From DASXMT01 sp963755985 (lineage in GTDB: Bacteria > Actinomycetota > Acidimicrobiia > Acidimicrobiales > RAAP-2): DNA of 64,000 bases. The notes beneath the pieces were generated by a model that searched no databases, was not told the DNA's origin, and saw only the letters and a list, made by a program, of their open reading frames with translations. The stretch's first letter is position 1. Each line of letters starts with the position of its first letter. The position numbers were made by a program, and so were the translations under genes. The stretch is from the NCBI GenBank assembly GCA_963755985.1, contig CAVWLO010000002.1, positions 1 to 64,000 of the forward strand, in the 5' to 3' direction. Shown here one piece after another: positions 27,065-36,700 of this stretch.

Positions 27065-27394
27065 GTGGCGTTCTGCCCGTGGCCGCTCCACGACGAACCA
27101 TCCCACCAGCGAAGCCTGGCTACGCCCCAGGCATTGACCGGGACCAACAAACTGGGCGTGTGGACCGAGACCCGCGTCCTGCGTCGCCTCACCTACCTGG
27201 CCCACATCTACGCCAACCATCCCGTGAAGGCGATTCCGCTCACTCAGGACGATCTGGCCTTCATGGCCGGCACCACTCGACAGACGGTCAATCGAGTGCT
27301 CGGCCACGCCCAGGGGGACGGACTCCTGAGTCTTTCTCGGGGTCGCATCGTGATCACCGACCGGGTCGAACTGGGGCACAGGGCCAAGCTGTGA
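27065..27394 (+). CDS. Crp/Fnr-type HTH protein lacking the effector domain
   Basis: GTG 27065 opens a 109-codon frame. Residues 33-109 match the C-terminal winged helix of Crp/Fnr regulators: ETRVLRRLTYLAHIYANHPV, then the recognition region LTQDDLAFMAGTTRQTVNRV and the wing SLSRGRIVITDRVELG. The cyclic-nucleotide-binding domain (about 120 residues) is missing; the first 30 residues are low in structure. It is probably a 5'-truncated gene, though a stand-alone DNA-binding domain is possible. Confidence 0.65.
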   Translation: MAFCPWPLHDEPSHQRSLATPQALTGTNKLGVWTETRVLRRLTYLAHIYANHPVKAIPLTQDDLAFMAGTTRQTVNRVLGHAQGDGLLSLSRGRIVITDRVELGHRAKL

Positions 27395-27528
27395 CCCAAT
27401 GGTTCACCGGCGAGATCTGCTGAAGTGGTGTTGCCAGTACGTCGGGTACCGGCCATCTTCAAGCACCAGCAGTGGCGCTCGACCGCGGTTAACGTCCAAG
27501 AGTCTGCGGTCGAACAGGGAGATCAGCC

Positions 27529-27792
27529 ATGCACGCCATCGTGATCCACGCCAACGTTTCCAACCTGGCCGAGGCGAAGCGGGGCCTCGACGAGGAAGTC
27601 ATACCAATGATGAAGGGAGCCCCCGGATTCCTCGGCGCCTACTTCGTGGCTGTCGACGACTCACACGGGGTCTCGATCGAGGTGTTTGAGACCGAAGAGC
27701 AGGCCCGCGCCGCCGCGCCTCCCGAGGGGGCCGAGGCACCCGGCGTGACGCTGGGCACCATCCAATTCGGTGAGGTCATCGGCTCGGCCTGA
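27529..27792 (+). CDS. Small dimeric alpha/beta-barrel (ABM-like) protein
   Basis: An 87-residue protein beginning MHAIVIHANVSNLAEAKRGL, with a predicted beta-alpha-beta pattern and GFLGAYFVAVDDSHGVSIEV in the middle. Length and pattern fit small ferredoxin-like dimeric barrel proteins related to antibiotic-biosynthesis monooxygenases. No catalytic residue can be assigned. The purine-rich GGGAGATC precedes ATG. Confidence 0.65.
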   Translation: MHAIVIHANVSNLAEAKRGLDEEVIPMMKGAPGFLGAYFVAVDDSHGVSIEVFETEEQARAAAPPEGAEAPGVTLGTIQFGEVIGSA

Positions 27793-27905
27793 CGGTTTGC
27801 GGCGGCCCTGTCTGGGTCTCTGGCGCCTTCGGGGGGCTGTTCTCCTCTCCGGTGATCGTCGTCATGTCCTGCTGGAGATCAACGCCCTGGTGGCCAACGC
27901 GAGGC

Positions 27906-28124
27906 TCAGTTTCGTGGTTCGGCGCTCGGCCGGTAGGCGTGCGTGTGGCGGGTCCGATTTCGGCTTCCCGCTTCCCACGCGCTGATGGACAGCGCAGCTG
28001 CCGCTCCGACCAGAACAAAGAGACCGAACCCGACCATGCCCAGAGCCGAAGCGACTCGGTGCCCCATGCCGGCCACGGCCGTGCGATGGGTTGTCGTTGC
28101 CGCTGACCCGTCATGGTCGATCAT
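27906..28124 (-). CDS. Small membrane protein, 72 residues
   Basis: ATG 28124 has a good ribosome site (GGGAGACGAGG). The product carries one hydrophobic segment (ALGMVGFGLFVLVGAAAALS) followed by a basic tail. No family is recognised. The frame is open 14 codons further upstream, but the downstream ATG is better supported. Confidence 0.5.
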   Translation of the reverse strand: MIDHDGSAATTTHRTAVAGMGHRVASALGMVGFGLFVLVGAAAALSISAWEAGSRNRTRHTHAYRPSAEPRN

Positions 28125-28306
28125 GCCCTCGTCTCCCTTCGACCGCTCGTTTGTGGTCCGGTACAACTGTGGACCCGGAAGCTAAGAGGAACCTGTGAGC
28201 ATGCTTATGGCAGACCGAGAATCCCGGGTGCGTCGGCTCGCGGAGGTGGGCGTCAGTCAGCAATTAGCCTCTTGTACGAACAGCTCAGCGGAGAGGACTC
28301 ACGGCC

Positions 28307-28627
28307 GTGATCTTCATGGAGCTCATCTTTGACGCCGCGCCTGAGGCCCGGGATGAGGTCATCTCGTTGGCCCGTCGGACGACGGCGGCAACGCACCGAG
28401 AAGAGGGCTGCATGCTCTATCGATTCAGCACCGACATCGAACGTCCCAATCGATTCATCTTGCACGAGCTGTGGGAGTGCGAAGAGGCCTTGACCGCTCA
28501 CCTCCGAACGGAAGCAGTCAAGAACTTCTGGGAGGAGCTGCCCGAAGGAGGCCGCATCGTCGCCAGCGCAGCGTGGGAGGGACCACTGGTGTCGTACACG
28601 CCGCCAGACCCCGAGCAATTGCAATAG
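28307..28627 (+). CDS. Antibiotic-biosynthesis-monooxygenase (YgiN-type) domain protein
   Basis: A 106-residue ABM protein: MELIFDAAPEARDEVISLAR, then TAATHREEGCMLYRFSTDIE and NRFILHELWECEEALTAHLR. These segments are diagnostic for the quinol-monooxygenase-like ABM family, which uses a small dimeric barrel without cofactor. GTG 28307 is the likely start (ATG 28316 is an alternative). It is a single gene, convergent with the metallo-hydrolase. Confidence 0.85.
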   Translation: MIFMELIFDAAPEARDEVISLARRTTAATHREEGCMLYRFSTDIERPNRFILHELWECEEALTAHLRTEAVKNFWEELPEGGRIVASAAWEGPLVSYTPPDPEQLQ

Positions 28628-28657
28628 GGCCTGCGCAGCGGCGGTGACGGCACATGG

Positions 28658-29491
28658 TCACGGGAGGTCGATGACCAGCTCCTCGGAGGCCGCCGTCACC
28701 AGCATCGATGCGTCGGAGAAACGAGCGGCGATGGCGTCGATGGCGTCGTCGGTCCGCGACGGGTCGTGGTGGAAGAGGAGGACCCGGTCGGCGCCGGCGG
28801 CCCGGGCGAAGCCGACGGCGTAACCCGAGGACGAGTGACCCCAATCGGCCCGTTCCGGGAGCTCGGCATCGGTGTACTGGGCGTCGTGAATGAGCACGTT
28901 GCACCCTCGGGCCAGGGTCATGGCGGTGGAGTGGTACTCGCCGAGCTCATCGTCGCCGGGGCCCAGGTTCAGTGGCGCGTGGTCGCTGAGATAGGCGATC
29001 GACGAGGATCCATCGGTGATCCGATAGCCGAAGCTGCGCCCACCCTTGTGCGGGATGTCCAGGGCGTGGACGGTGAACCCCTCGATCTGGTGCTCACCCG
29101 GTTCGAGCGAACGAAACGCCCACTTTCCCCGCAGCCCTGATGGAGTGATGGGAAAGTAGGGGTTGGACATCATGCCGGCCAGCACCGACTCGGGGTCGCC
29201 CTGGGCCGGCATGTAGAGCTCCACCACCGCGTCGGGCCGGTCGGCCGCGGAGAAGAAGGGCAATCCCTGGGTGTGGTCCCAGTGCAGGTGGCCGAGCAGG
29301 ATGGTGCCGCGAAATGGCTCGCCGTCGAGCAGCTTGGTCACCCGCCGGATCCCCGTTCCCGCATCGAGGATCAGCGAGGGCGGCTCGCCGTCGTGGCACA
29401 GGGCGACACACGACGTGTGACCTCCGTAGCGCACGAACTCGGGCCCGGGGGCGGGAGTCGAACCCCGGACGCCGCAGAGGATCAGCCTCAT
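28658..29491 (-). CDS. MBL-fold metallo-hydrolase
   Basis: A 277-residue protein with metal-binding signatures of the metallo-beta-lactamase fold: VRGSTPAPGPEFVRYGGHTS at the N-terminus, GHLHWDHTQGLPFF (HxHxDH), IAYLSDHAPLN (Asp ligand) and VLLFHHDPSRTDD (terminal His). The N-terminal pattern is that of the group containing cyclic phosphodiesterase and RNase Z-like hydrolases. The substrate cannot be assigned; a cyclic nucleotide would fit the cyclase nearby but this is speculative. Confidence 0.85.
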   Translation of the reverse strand: MRLILCGVRGSTPAPGPEFVRYGGHTSCVALCHDGEPPSLILDAGTGIRRVTKLLDGEPFRGTILLGHLHWDHTQGLPFFSAADRPDAVVELYMPAQGDPESVLAGMMSNPYFPITPSGLRGKWAFRSLEPGEHQIEGFTVHALDIPHKGGRSFGYRITDGSSSIAYLSDHAPLNLGPGDDELGEYHSTAMTLARGCNVLIHDAQYTDAELPERADWGHSSSGYAVGFARAAGADRVLLFHHDPSRTDDAIDAIAARFSDASMLVTAASEELVIDLP

Positions 29492-29601
29492 GCCATCGAC
29501 CAGCGACGGGCACCCGCCGTCGATCGGCGAGGCCGGAGGGGCACGGAGAGCCTCAACGGGCCAGGGTCATCGGCGGTCAGCATGGTTGGGTCTCTGTTTC
29601 G

Positions 29602-30525
29602 CTACGGGGCGATAGTGGCCCGGCTGTCAGGGGTCCCCGGCGGAGGGCCGGTGGGCCCGACCGTGTCCGACGGTGGCTCAGGGTCGAGGCCATCATCATC
29701 GACCACCACGATCTCGGCCAACAACACGTCGTCGTCGTAGTCGTCCACGATCTCCTGGTTGGGGGCCGGCGTGAGGTAGCCCACGGCAAAGCCGGTCACG
29801 CTGCAGGCGATCAGGAGCGGGAGCCAGTGGCTCGGACCGGGTGTGAAGATGTCGAGTGCCGAGAAGGTGAAGGTCAACACGAGCCCCACCCCGAAACCGG
29901 GTATGAAGAACCGGACCCCCCGGAGCCATCGATTGGCCGGCAAGGTGTGTCGGGCCAGGGCGACCAGGGCCAAGGCCAGGGCTGAGACGGTGAGGACGAG
30001 CACGGCCAGTCCGAAGAGCCCGTAGAGGGACTGCAGGGAGCCGTGCACCTTGATGACCAGCGATCTCGTCGAGAGCTGGTTGCCGTTCGGGCCGAGGAGT
30101 GCGAGCGTCCCGGCCACCAGCCCGGTGGCCTGGCTCCCGATGCCATTCACGTTGAGCGCGAAGGCCAGCGTCTTCGTGCCTCCAGGTGGGATCACGAGGC
30201 CGACCGAGGTGTCGTAGGAGAACAGGGGAAGCCCGATGACGGCACCCTCGAGCCGCACCGTGGCCGCCTGGATCGTCGAGGAGCCGGTGTTCTGCACCGC
30301 GATGCGGACGAGCGTCGACCGATCCGGGTAGATGTCCACCGGGTGCGCGTCGGTCGACAGCGAGACGGGCTGACCGTTGATCACCGCCCCGAAGCGGGGC
30401 GCGGGCGCCGCGGCCCAGGCCGGGACCACCGGGGCGAGCGTGAGCAGCGAGATCAGGCCCAGTGCGCCGGCCACCAGCAAGGCCGCGGCCCACCGTCGAG
30501 CAGTCCACCGGCTAGCCCGATACAT
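29602..30525 (-). CDS. Exported membrane protein with Ig-like ectodomain, kinase-linked
   Basis: About 307 residues. It has a signal/anchor segment (AALLVAGALGLISLLTLAPV), a beta-rich ectodomain (residues 40-165) resembling DUF916/WxL-type exported domains, three membrane segments between about 165 and 250, and an acidic C-terminal tail (EIVDDYDDDVLLAEIVVVDD). ATG 30525 lies 1 bp after the stop of the Ser/Thr kinase gene, so the two are co-translated. The acidic tail facing the cytoplasm could be a kinase target; this is inference. Confidence 0.7.
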   Translation of the reverse strand: MYRASRWTARRWAAALLVAGALGLISLLTLAPVVPAWAAAPAPRFGAVINGQPVSLSTDAHPVDIYPDRSTLVRIAVQNTGSSTIQAATVRLEGAVIGLPLFSYDTSVGLVIPPGGTKTLAFALNVNGIGSQATGLVAGTLALLGPNGNQLSTRSLVIKVHGSLQSLYGLFGLAVLVLTVSALALALVALARHTLPANRWLRGVRFFIPGFGVGLVLTFTFSALDIFTPGPSHWLPLLIACSVTGFAVGYLTPAPNQEIVDDYDDDVLLAEIVVVDDDGLDPEPPSDTVGPTGPPPGTPDSRATIAP

Positions 30526-30526
30526 G

Positions 30527-32413
30527 TCAGGTCCTGCCGGTCGGGGACGGCGCGCCACCGACAGGAGCGCTCCGGTGGGCGACCAGGACGAGGCGATTGG
30601 AACGGCGGCGGACTCGGGCCCGGCGCCCCATCTCCACCGCGGCCAGGGCAGCGGCCAGCCCTGCTCCGGCCCCGACGACCATCGGGATGAGATAGCCGGG
30701 CCAGGTCGGGCTCGAGATGCCGAGCATCCAACTCCAGAGGGCCGTGGTCACACCGGCGAAGATGCCGACGATGGCCAATCCGACGACCGAAGACCGAGTG
30801 GACCTCCGGTAGCCCCGACGGAGGACTCGCAACAGTGATTCAACATAGGAGCCGACGACCAACAGCAACACGATGCCGACCAGTCCCCCGAAGGTCAGAA
30901 AGGGCGAGCGCTGGGCCTGGGCCGGGAAGTCGTCCACCAGCCCGCCGTGGGCACCGACGACCTGCAACGAGCCCGACAACTTCCCGCCCACCACATAGCG
31001 ACCGATGCTGGCGTCGACCGACGTGAACCAACCGCTCGATGTGCGGACCAAGGGCACGGTTGTCGAGTGCACGATGTTGACGCCGCCCAGGGAGAGGACG
31101 ATCTGGGCCGTGGCCGGTGTCGTGGTCGAGCTCAACTGGTGGAGCACGATGGGAATGTTGTGGTCGAGGTTGAGCGGTACGGGCCCGGCCGTGGGATCGT
31201 GACCGTTGATGGTGACCACACCGGGGGCCAGCTGGGGCCGGGGCGGCGAGGAGCCCACGCCCAGGAGCCCGAGGACCAACATGATGAGGGTGAGCCCAGC
31301 GGCGACCCACACCAGCACCGACGGGAAGGGCGGCATCTCCAGGCTCTGGCGGCGAAGGGGCATCAGGTCGTCCAGGGCCAGGTCCTGGCCTGCTCCTGCT
31401 CCCACGTGCACTTCGATGGCCGGTCGGACGACGGCATGGGTGTCGGAGGTGACGGCGGTGGGCGCCGTGCTCTTGGCGCTGACCAGTATCGATCCGGTGT
31501 CGCGCAGGGAGACGCCGGTTCGCTCGAGCCAGTCGTTGCCCCACGCCCCGCCGGCGGCCGTACCGATGGCGACCCCGAATTCCTCGGCCGACTCGAAGCG
31601 ATCGCCGGGGGCCGTGGCCAGCGCTCGCATGGTGGCCTCGGCCAGCGGGGCCGGGACGGTGGGCGCGACCTCGGTCAACGGCGTCGCCGTCTCGTTGATG
31701 TGCCGGAGCACGATGGCGAGCGAGCCGCCGTCCTCCCGGTACGGGAGCTGCCCCGAGAGCAGCTCGAAGAGCATGACCCCGACCGCGTACACGTCGGTGG
31801 CCGGTCCGAGGTCGGCACCGCTGGCTTGCTCGGGAGCCATGTAGGCGGGGGTGCCCAAGAGCTCACCACTCGGGCTGGCCAGGACGTCGTTCCGGCCGAG
31901 CACATGGGCAATCCCGAAGTCGGTCACCTTGAGCGAATGGTCGGCACCGAAGAGCACGTTCTCCGGTTTGATGTCGCGGTGGAGGACTCCGTGTTGATGG
32001 GCGCCGTGCAGGCCCGAGCACACGGCCAACGCGATGGCGCAGGCCGTCGGCTGATCGAATCCCTGATCGACGAAATGCTGCCAGACCGTACCCCCGGCCA
32101 ACCGTTCCATGACCAGGATGCAGGTGTCGTCGTGCTCCACGTAGTCGTAGACGGGAACCACGTGGGGATGGTCGATCGAGGCCAGGACCCGCGCTTCGGA
32201 CAAGAAGCGGGACCGTACCGACTGGTTGCTCACGAGCGAGGGAGGCAGCTGCTTGATCGCCACCTCCCGACCGAGCTGGCGATGGCGTCCGGCCACCACG
32301 ACGCCGAACCCTCCGCGTCCGAGCTCGTCGCCGATCTCGTACCCAGGCAAAGCAGCGCTCAGCGTGCCGTTGCTCTCCACCAGGCTCCTTTGCGGTGATG
32401 ACGGGTGGCTCAC
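30527..32413 (-). CDS. Membrane Ser/Thr protein kinase
   Basis: A 628-residue Hanks-type kinase. The catalytic domain (about 25-285) has a Gly loop LGRGGFGVVVAG, Lys in REVAIKQL (about 54), catalytic loop HRDIKPENVL, DFGIA and the APEQ activation-loop end. A linker leads to a membrane segment (VLVWVAAGLTLIMLVLGLLG, about 370-390). An extracellular beta-rich part follows (about 395-515), and then three more hydrophobic segments near the C-terminus, which is unusual for this family. GTG 32413 starts it, divergent from the FHA-cyclase with about 200 bp between. FHA domains bind phosphothreonine, so the neighbours probably communicate. Confidence 0.9.
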   Translation of the reverse strand: MSHPSSPQRSLVESNGTLSAALPGYEIGDELGRGGFGVVVAGRHRQLGREVAIKQLPPSLVSNQSVRSRFLSEARVLASIDHPHVVPVYDYVEHDDTCILVMERLAGGTVWQHFVDQGFDQPTACAIALAVCSGLHGAHQHGVLHRDIKPENVLFGADHSLKVTDFGIAHVLGRNDVLASPSGELLGTPAYMAPEQASGADLGPATDVYAVGVMLFELLSGQLPYREDGGSLAIVLRHINETATPLTEVAPTVPAPLAEATMRALATAPGDRFESAEEFGVAIGTAAGGAWGNDWLERTGVSLRDTGSILVSAKSTAPTAVTSDTHAVVRPAIEVHVGAGAGQDLALDDLMPLRRQSLEMPPFPSVLVWVAAGLTLIMLVLGLLGVGSSPPRPQLAPGVVTINGHDPTAGPVPLNLDHNIPIVLHQLSSTTTPATAQIVLSLGGVNIVHSTTVPLVRTSSGWFTSVDASIGRYVVGGKLSGSLQVVGAHGGLVDDFPAQAQRSPFLTFGGLVGIVLLLVVGSYVESLLRVLRRGYRRSTRSSVVGLAIVGIFAGVTTALWSWMLGISSPTWPGYLIPMVVGAGAGLAAALAAVEMGRRARVRRRSNRLVLVAHRSAPVGGAPSPTGRT

Positions 32414-32610
32414 AGTCCGACCGCTTGTCTATATTTGGGCCACCGAAGGTCATGAAAGCATATAACCAGGGGGTGCGGCGAGAGCTGGTCCGAGAAGCAG
32501 GACCTGCGAACGTGAGCTGAATCTCGAGAGGGACCACCCGTCTCGAGCTGAGTCTTCCCAGGGGGCGCACGGGCCGACCGGTGCCCGTCGGCCGACGGGG
32601 AGGAGGTGTG

Positions 32611-33579
32611 ATGGCCGAGGAGTCGAGTTCCGGAGTGGCCGCACCAGCCTTCGCTCACGTGGTGGTGGACCCCGGGACTCCGGTCGAATCCACCCTGGCG
32701 CTGACCGACCGGCTGTTCGTCGGCCGAGAGTGTGCCGGCGTCGACGAGTCCCATCGAATCGTCTTGAGCGAGGATCTGGCCATCTCGCGCAATCACCTCG
32801 AACTGCGGGTGGATCCTGAGCGCTCGGCCGTCGTGGTCGTCGACACGTCGAGCAACGGGAGCCGGGTGAACGGCATCCGGATCGAGCGCTCGGTGGCCGT
32901 CCCCCTGAGCGACGGCGACTCGATCCAACTCGGTGACCACGTGCTCAAGCTCAGGATCGTGGCTGAGCCCACCCGACCGGTCCGGGCCGCTCCATCACGC
33001 GAGACGGTGTCGGTCGCCAAACCCACGACCATGGTCCTGCTCGTCGGCGATCTCATCAACTTCTCGACCGTGTCGGAGTACGCCGACCATCGAGTGCTGG
33101 CCCGCGACATCGACCATGTCTATGCCGAGCTGCGGCAGCTGTTGAGCCGGTTTCGGGGAACCCTGGTCGACTACGTGGGCGATGCGTTCTTTGCCGGTTG
33201 GGAGTTCGACGTCGACCCGGAGGCACCCGTCCATGCCCTCGAGTTCGCACTGGCCGCAGCCGCGATGGTGTCCGAGATCACTGCCCACATCGAACTGCGC
33301 TACGCCGACGGTTCGCCACTGAAGATGGGTTGGGGAGCATCGATGGGATCGGTCGTGATGCAGTTGATGCCGGGGGCCGTGCTCATGGTCCTCGGTGATG
33401 CCACCAATGTGGCCTTTCGGATCTCGAGCATCGCCAATCGTGAGGGGCGTCCGGCGATCATCGCCACCGACCCCGTGCGAAAGGCGGCGGGCGGCTCGTT
33501 CGCCTTCGGTGATCCGGAGACGGTGACGGTCAAGGGACGGATGTCGGTCGAGACCATCTACGGGGTGTCTGCCCACTGA
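32611..33579 (+). CDS. FHA domain fused to class III nucleotidyl cyclase
   Basis: A 322-residue protein; ATG 32611 follows GGAGG at 5 bp. Residues about 20-115 form an FHA domain: VGRECAG, ISRNHLEL and SSNGSRVNG carry the phosphothreonine-binding residues. Residues about 140-320 form a class III cyclase domain: LVGDLINFSTVSE (first metal Asp), VDYVGDAFFAGWE (second metal Asp) and LGDATNVAFRISSIA (transition-state Asn and Arg). The Lys usually found before the second metal motif (KxxGD) is not present. It may thus be a cyclase of altered specificity or weak activity. The expected control is phosphorylation by the divergent Ser/Thr kinase. Confidence 0.88.
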   Translation: MAEESSSGVAAPAFAHVVVDPGTPVESTLALTDRLFVGRECAGVDESHRIVLSEDLAISRNHLELRVDPERSAVVVVDTSSNGSRVNGIRIERSVAVPLSDGDSIQLGDHVLKLRIVAEPTRPVRAAPSRETVSVAKPTTMVLLVGDLINFSTVSEYADHRVLARDIDHVYAELRQLLSRFRGTLVDYVGDAFFAGWEFDVDPEAPVHALEFALAAAAMVSEITAHIELRYADGSPLKMGWGASMGSVVMQLMPGAVLMVLGDATNVAFRISSIANREGRPAIIATDPVRKAAGGSFAFGDPETVTVKGRMSVETIYGVSAH

Positions 33580-33716
33580 GTCGGCCATAGTCGGCGACGT
33601 TGCGCGGTCCTCCCGCCGCCCTCCGTCACCGAGCGGATTGCCTCGGTGACCAGGGGTTCTGGGCGGGGGCCGACGGCTGTTCGACGGGTTATCGCAGGTC
33701 AACATAGGCTTCTGCA

Positions 33717-36700
33717 GTGCCAACTGCCGGCCGGGCCGTACGGCGAGCCAGTTCGTCTTCGAGGAGGGGTCGTGCGCTCCGTCCCGTGCTTGCCGCCGTC
33801 CTGGTTGCGGGCGGGTGCAGCCTCGGTGTTGCGGGAGCGGTGCTGTTGTCGGAAAGCCCGGCCAGTGCCGCCACCTGTAACGACTCCTGGGTCGGTTCGG
33901 CGGGCGGGGATTGGAACACCGCCAGCAATTGGTCGACCAACAGTGTCCCCACCTCGAGCAGCGACGTCTGTATCGGCGTGGCGCCCAGCGTCGGAGGAAC
34001 CTACACCGTCACGCTCAACACCAGTACCCAGGTGGCCGCACTGACCATCGGCGGCGCGGGCGGCACGCAGACCCTGCAGATCGGCACGGCCGGAGCTTTA
34101 CTCCTGAGTGGTGGCACGGTGACCAACGGGGCCAACGGGGCCATCGCCAACCAGGGCACCTTCACGGTGGAAGCGGGCGGTCTCGGGGCTCAGGGCACCT
34201 TCAACCAGGATGCCGGGACGACCTCGGGCAACCCCATCACGATCAACAATGCCAACCTCAACTTCACCAACACCGGCGCGTCGAGCTTCAGCTTCACCTC
34301 GGCCGGCGGCCACCTGTCGGGGAACATGGCCGCCGGGCAGAGCGTTGCCATCAACTCGGCCACGGTGACAGTCGCCGGTCCGCTCATCAATGCCGGTGTC
34401 ATCCAGGCCTCGGGCACCGGGTCCACCCTGAACGTGTCGGGGGGCACGTTGACCAATACCGGCACCATCGAGGCCGACGCGGGCAGCACCGGCGCCTTCA
34501 CCCTGGACGGCACCTATGACAACCAGGGCGCCGCCCCCGGCGGCATCGTGGACGACGCCTCGATGACCCTCAACGGGGCGACGCTGACCAACGAGGGGGC
34601 GATCACGGTGGCGAGCGGGGCCACCCTCACCCAGGTGGCCGGCACGGTGACCAACGGGGCCAACGGGGCCATCGCCAACCAGGGCACCTTCACGGTGGAA
34701 GCGGGCGGTCTCGGGGCTCAGGGCACCTTCAACCAGGATGCCGGGACGACCTCGGGCAACCCCATCACGATCAACAATGCCAACCTCAACTTCACCAACA
34801 CCGGCGCGTCGAGCTTCAGCTTCACCTCGGCCGGCGGCCACCTGTCGGGGAACATGGCCGCCGGGCAGAGCGTTGCCATCAACTCGGCCACGGTGACAGT
34901 CGCCGGTCCGCTCATCAATGCCGGTGTCATCCAGGCCTCGGGCACCGGGTCCACCCTGAACGTGTCGGGGGGCACGTTGACCAATACCGGCACCATCGAG
35001 GCCGACGCGGGCAGCACCGGCGCCTTCACCCTGGACGGCACCTATGACAACCAGGGCGCCGCCCCCGGCGGCATCGTGGACGACGCCTCGATGACCCTCA
35101 ACGGGGCGACGCTGACCAACGAGGGGGCGATCACGGTGGCGAGCGGGGCCACCCTCACCCAGGTGGCCGGCACGGTGACCAACGGGGCCAACGGGGCCAT
35201 CGCCAACCAGGGCACCTTCACGGTGGAAGCGGGCGGTCTCGGGGCTCAGGGCACCTTCAACCAGGATGCCGGGACGACCTCGGGCAACCCCATCACGATC
35301 AACAATGCCAACCTCAACTTCACCAACACCGGCGCGTCGAGCTTCAGCTTCACCTCGGCCGGCGGCCACCTGTCGGGGAACATGGCCGCCGGGCAGAGCG
35401 TTGCCATCAACTCGGCCACGGTGACAGTCGCCGGTCCGCTCATCAATGCCGGTGTCATCCAGGCCTCGGGCACCGGGTCCACCCTGAACGTGTCGGGGGG
35501 CACGTTGACCAATACCGGCACCATCGAGGCCGACGCGGGCAGCACCGGCGCCTTCACCCTGGACGGCACCTATGACAACCAGGGCGCCGCCCCCGGCGGC
35601 ATCGTGGACGACGCCTCGATGACCCTCAACGGGGCGACGCTGACCAACGAGGGGGCGATCACGGTGGCGAGCGGGGCCACCCTCACCCAGGTGGCCGGCA
35701 CGGTGACCAACGGGGCCAACGGGGCCATCGCCAACCAGGGCACCTTCACGGTGGAAGCGGGCGGTCTCGGGGCTCAGGGCACCTTCAACCAGGATGCCGG
35801 GACGACCTCGGGCAACCCCATCACGATCAACAATGCCAACCTCAACTTCACCAACACCGGCGCGTCGAGCTTCAGCTTCACCTCGGCCGGCGGCCACCTG
35901 TCGGGGAACATGGCCGCCGGTCAGAGCGTCGTTCTGCAAGCCGGTGCGAGCGTGAGCATCACGGGCGGCACGCTTATCAACAACGGGTCGATCATCTCGC
36001 AGGCGACGACGGCAGGAACGACAATCAGCGGGTCGTTGATCAACAACGGGACATTCGAGGTCGAGTCGGGTCAGGCCACCACCATCCAGGGTGCTTACAG
36101 CCAGGGGAGCGGCGGCTCCCTCACGGTCGACGTCACCGGCCCCAGTACCTTCGGACACCTGTCCGTGACCGGGACAGCGACGTTGAGCGGGCAGCTGGCC
36201 GTCAACACGAGTGGCTTCACTCCCACTGTGGGACAGAGCTTCGCCATCATCACCAACTCTGGCGCCCGCAGTGGCCAGTTCTCCTCGTACTCGTTCGGTA
36301 CTCAGCCCTACACGACCGTCTACAAGGCGAACGCCGTCGACCTCGTCGTTGTCGCCGGCCTCGCCATCACGACGACGTCGTTGCCCAATGGCGTGGTCGG
36401 AACGGCCTACCCCACTGCCGCTCTGGCTGCTTCCGGGGGAACGACTCCCTACAGCTGGCAGGTGACGGTAGGATCCCTGCCCGCAGGGCTCACCCTCAAC
36501 CCGTCGACCGGTGCGATTACCGGGACGCCGACCGGCCCGGGTGGGAGCTCGAGCTTCACGGTCACCGTCACCGACTCAGGGGTTCCCGACCAGACGCAGT
36601 CGGCGAACCTCTCGATCACCGTCGATGCCGCGCCCAGCTTCACGGCCGACAGCCCACCGCTCACGGCCACCGTCGGCACCGCCTACGCCTATACCTTCCA

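Noticed and set aside
27906..28166. Overlapping plus-strand frames at 27.8-28.2 kb
   Set aside because: They lack ribosome sites and membrane or domain features; the minus-strand 72-residue membrane protein is better supported.
34098..36158. A 686-codon minus-strand frame across the 528-bp repeats
   Set aside because: It mirrors the repeat periodicity of the plus-strand gene, has no signal or domain features, and exists only because the repeats are free of stops in that frame.
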